Shown: positions 61,771-64,000 of the stretch, one piece after another | Layout of the letters: every line of letters begins with the position of its first letter | Position numbering within the stretch: position 1 is the stretch's first letter | Origin: an uncultured Rhodospirillaceae bacterium | GTDB lineage: Bacteria; Pseudomonadota; Alphaproteobacteria; Rhodospirillales; Magnetospirillaceae | Length of the DNA stretch: 64,000 nucleotides | Assembly: GCA_937887565.1 (NCBI GenBank) | Contig: CALABS010000010.1 | Span: forward strand, 62,001 to 126,000 | Direction of reading: 5' to 3' | The notes under the pieces: model-generated | Told to the model about the DNA's origin: nothing | Databases searched by the model: none | Seen by the model: only the letters and a program-made list of their open reading frames with translations | Translations under genes and position numbers: made by a program

Positions 61771-62229
61771 GTGCGATTCCAGCTCGGGGAATATGTCCCC
61801 TATCTACTTAGCCGCGCAGGCAGCACGCTCTCTCACAACTTCTCACGCGAATTGGACCGCTTCGGCGTCAGCCTGCCCATGTGGCGGGTGATGGCGGCGT
61901 TGCTGGACGAGGGCGAACAGCGGCTGGGCGACCTTGCCCGGCTGACCGCCATCGAGCTGTCGACGCTGTCGCGCATCGCCGCGTCCATGGAGGCCAGGAC
62001 GCTGGTCAGCCGTCGGCGGTCGGGAGAGGATGCCCGCGCCGTCCTGGTCGGGCTGACCGATCAGGGCCGGCGGACCGCCGAGGCCATCGTGCCCCATGCC
62101 CTCGACTGCGAAAGCACCGCCATCGCCGGCATGAGCGCCGAGGAGGTCGAGACCCTCAAGGGACTGCTCCAGCGGCTGTATGGCAATGTCGCCGCCGGTG
62201 GACTGGTCGACGTCAAGGCGCGGGCCTGA
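61771..62229 (+). CDS. MarR-family transcriptional regulator
   Basis: A 152-residue winged-helix dimer regulator. The core is LPMWRVMAALLDEGEQRLGD, LARLTAIELSTLSRIAASME (recognition helix) and SRRRSGEDARAVLVGLTDQG (wing), followed by the dimer helix. GTG 61771 follows GGGAGGAGG. The target is unknown; it diverges from the hypothetical gene at 61594, with a 176-bp shared control region. Confidence 0.92.
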   Translation: MRFQLGEYVPYLLSRAGSTLSHNFSRELDRFGVSLPMWRVMAALLDEGEQRLGDLARLTAIELSTLSRIAASMEARTLVSRRRSGEDARAVLVGLTDQGRRTAEAIVPHALDCESTAIAGMSAEEVETLKGLLQRLYGNVAAGGLVDVKARA

Positions 62230-62236
62230 CGTCCGT

Positions 62237-62264
62237 CCTCGTCCCCCGCGCGCGGGGGACGAGG
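62237..62264. terminator. Bidirectional hairpin between marR and the kinase gene
   Basis: A perfect GC-rich inverted repeat (CCTCGTCCCCCGCG/CGCGGGGGACGAGG) lies between two convergent genes. No T-tract follows, so it is a weak or bidirectional terminator. Confidence 0.6.
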
Positions 62265-62266
62265 CG

Positions 62267-64000
62267 TTACCCCGCCCGTAGCGTGAACCAGAAGGTGGAG
62301 CCCTGTTCGGGAATCGACTCCACCCAGATGCGGCCGCCGTGCCTTTCGACGATCTTCTTGCAGATGGCCAGGCCGATGCCGGTACCCTCGTACTTCTGGC
62401 GCACGTGCAGGCGCTGGAAGATGCGGAAGATGCGTTCGTAATACTGGGGGGCGATGCCGATGCCGTTGTCGGCCACCCAGCACGCCACCTCGTCGCCGCG
62501 CGCCTCGGCGCCGATGCGGATCGCCGGGGCGCGGTCGGGATGGCGGTACTTGATGGCGTTGCCGACGAGGTTGAGATAGAGGCGGACCAGTTCCTCCTCG
62601 TTGCCGATGACCAGCGGCAGATCACCCTCGACGGTGATCTCGGCTTCGGCCTCCTGGGCGGCGAGGCCCAGGCCCTTGACCGCCACGCCGACGGCATGGT
62701 CCAGGGGGATTGCCGCGAGGGGGCGCTCGATACGGCCCACCCGCGAATACTCGAGCAGGTCGAGGATCAACCGGTCCATGCGCACCGCGCCTTCCTGGGC
62801 GAAGGCGATGAACTCGCGGCCGTCGTCGTCGAGGCGATCGCCGTAGCGCCGCGCCAGCATGGTGACGAAGCTGTTGACCATGCGCAGCGGCTCGCGCAGG
62901 TCGTGCGAGGCCACATAGGCGAATTGCTCCAACTCGGCGTTGGAGGCCTCGAGGCTGGTGGTCTTCTCGGCCAGGGCGGCCTCGGAGGCGCGGCGCTGGC
63001 TGATGTCGCGGGCGAAGGCGCAGACGAAATCGGCGCCGGCGAAGTCCAGATGGTTCACCGCCACCTCGACCGGGAACTGCCGGCCGTCGATGCGCCGGTG
63101 CACCGACTCGAGGCGCAGGGACGGCTCGGCGCGGGCGGCATCCAGCAGCTCGGGCCAACGGTCGTCGGCGAAGGCGGGATCGATGTTGCCCATGCCAACC
63201 CCGGCCAGGGCGCCGATTCCATAGCCCAGGACTTGGCAGGCGGCTTGGTTGGCGTAAAGGATGCGGCCCTGGCGGTCCATCCAGAAAACCATGTCGGCCG
63301 CGTGGTCCAGCGCGAACTGGGCGAAGCGCAAACGCTCCTCGCTGCGGCGTAGCGCCAGCGACTGCTTCTCCTCCAGGCTCAGTTGGCGGTAAAGGAAGGT
63401 CACCGCCCCCACCACCACGCCGACCGCCAGGATGGCCGCCAGCGACAGGCGGACCGTGTTGCCCCGCCACGCCGCCAGCAGCCGGTCCTCGACCAGCGAG
63501 ACGTTGATCAGCAGCGGATACTCGGACATACGGTCGTAGCCCAGGATGCGCGTCACCCCATCGAACGGGCTGGGACCCCAGGTCAGGCCGCGCGGCGGCT
63601 TGCCCGGCTGGAAGATGGGCAGATGCGAGAAATTCCGGCCGATGGCCCCGTCGGCCGCCGCCGGGCTGCGGGCCAGCAGGACGCCGTCGCCGCGGAACAG
63701 GGCGTAGGCTCCGCCCTCGGTGGGAAGCAGGCGGGAATAGATGTCCTCGAAATAACCGGGATCGATGGCGGCCAGCACGACGCCCTGGAACGAACCGTCC
63801 GGGCCCGACAGTCGCCGGGTCACCGGAATCAGCATGCGCTCGTCAATGGGAGACGGGTGCGGCGGGCTGATCAGCAGGTCGGAACCCGGCGTGTCGCGGT
63901 GGTGGGCGAAATAGGGGTACTCGGCCTCGGATCGGGCCGGGGGCGGAAAGGCGTTGGCGACGTTGACGATCCGCCCCGTCGCATCGACGATGGCGAGGCC
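62267..64000 (-). CDS. PAS sensor histidine kinase, N-terminus outside window
   Basis: 577 residues are visible and the frame is open to the window edge. The order is a periplasmic Cache-type sensor (VVLAAIDPGYFEDIYSRLLP), a membrane helix (LAAILAVGVVVGAVTFLY), a PAS domain (DHAADMVFWMDRQGRILYAN), a HisKA domain with the phospho-His in YVASHDLREPLRMV (codon 62903-62905) and an HATPase_c domain (NLVGNAIKYRH, DNGIGIAPQYY, GTGIGLAICKKIVERHGG). It is a hybrid-free kinase of the phytochrome-like HK class. No response regulator is visible next to it. Confidence 0.93.
   Translation of the reverse strand, partial: GLAIVDATGRIVNVANAFPPPARSEAEYPYFAHHRDTPGSDLLISPPHPSPIDERMLIPVTRRLSGPDGSFQGVVLAAIDPGYFEDIYSRLLPTEGGAYALFRGDGVLLARSPAAADGAIGRNFSHLPIFQPGKPPRGLTWGPSPFDGVTRILGYDRMSEYPLLINVSLVEDRLLAAWRGNTVRLSLAAILAVGVVVGAVTFLYRQLSLEEKQSLALRRSEERLRFAQFALDHAADMVFWMDRQGRILYANQAACQVLGYGIGALAGVGMGNIDPAFADDRWPELLDAARAEPSLRLESVHRRIDGRQFPVEVAVNHLDFAGADFVCAFARDISQRRASEAALAEKTTSLEASNAELEQFAYVASHDLREPLRMVNSFVTMLARRYGDRLDDDGREFIAFAQEGAVRMDRLILDLLEYSRVGRIERPLAAIPLDHAVGVAVKGLGLAAQEAEAEITVEGDLPLVIGNEEELVRLYLNLVGNAIKYRHPDRAPAIRIGAEARGDEVACWVADNGIGIAPQYYERIFRIFQRLHVRQKYEGTGIGLAICKKIVERHGGRIWVESIPEQGSTFWFTLRAG

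Overview
The window is a contiguous piece of a high-GC alphaproteobacterial chromosome. Codon third positions are almost all G or C, and there are no rRNA or tRNA genes. The gene order napFDAGHBC, the YfgM-BamB-Der core block, a DUF2794 protein and the mix of exopolysaccharide, RTX and GGDEF/EAL genes fit Rhodospirillales, most likely a Magnetospirillum-like organism. The genus is an inference from gene content; no magnetosome gene is present.

Region 1 (1-13553, plus strand) is a glycogen/trehalose operon: glgB (5' end cut off), a DUF433/DUF5615 toxin-antitoxin-like pair, glgX, treZ, malQ, treY and glgP. Several junctions are ATGA overlaps, so translation is probably coupled. Together these genes branch, debranch and phosphorolyse glycogen and turn malto-oligosaccharides into trehalose. 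Region 2 (13658-15943) holds small genes: two paralogous ~60-residue proteins flanking a divergent zinc-ribbon gene, a DUF2794 gene, a lipoprotein and a thioredoxin-fold protein. Region 3 (16023-19450) is the housekeeping YfgM-like/bamB/der block.

Region 4 (19570-43238) is a large surface-polysaccharide region: galE, a short Wza-like lipoprotein, an asparagine-synthetase-type amidotransferase, then minus-strand genes for a ligase/polymerase, a flippase, glycosyltransferases and a Wzc-like tyrosine kinase. Further right are sugar-nucleotide genes: PIG-L deacetylase, UXS-like decarboxylase, UDP-glucose dehydrogenase, C-methyltransferase and RfbF-like cytidylyltransferase. A type I secretion set (ABC exporter, HlyD, RTX protein; 31455-37175) sits in the middle. 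Region 5 (43239-47295) carries nudC, a divergent GGDEF/EAL protein with a degenerate GGDEF site, and a Leu/Ile/Val-type binding protein.

Region 6 (47327-53623) is the periplasmic nitrate reductase operon napFDAGHBC, with an FNR-type box upstream and a strong terminator downstream. NapF is short and has lost its first two Fe-S modules.

Region 7 (53629-59990) is the most unusual part. It has a sigma-54 enhancer-binding protein, an outer-membrane barrel protein, and an oppositely oriented operon of a 517-residue Gly/Asp/Ser-rich secreted protein, two smaller secreted proteins and a periplasmic C39 peptidase. Both smaller proteins carry a Sec signal followed by an EL-x4-GG motif of the double-glycine (C39) type. 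All three secreted proteins share a C-terminal motif. Near-consensus -24/-12 promoters precede both transcription units. The layout resembles the Fap functional-amyloid system but the structural proteins are not recognisable Fap subunits, so I read it as a Fap-like, sigma-54-controlled fibre or matrix system. Region 8 (60107-64000) has an unknown 495-residue protein, a MarR regulator and a 5'-truncated PAS sensor histidine kinase.
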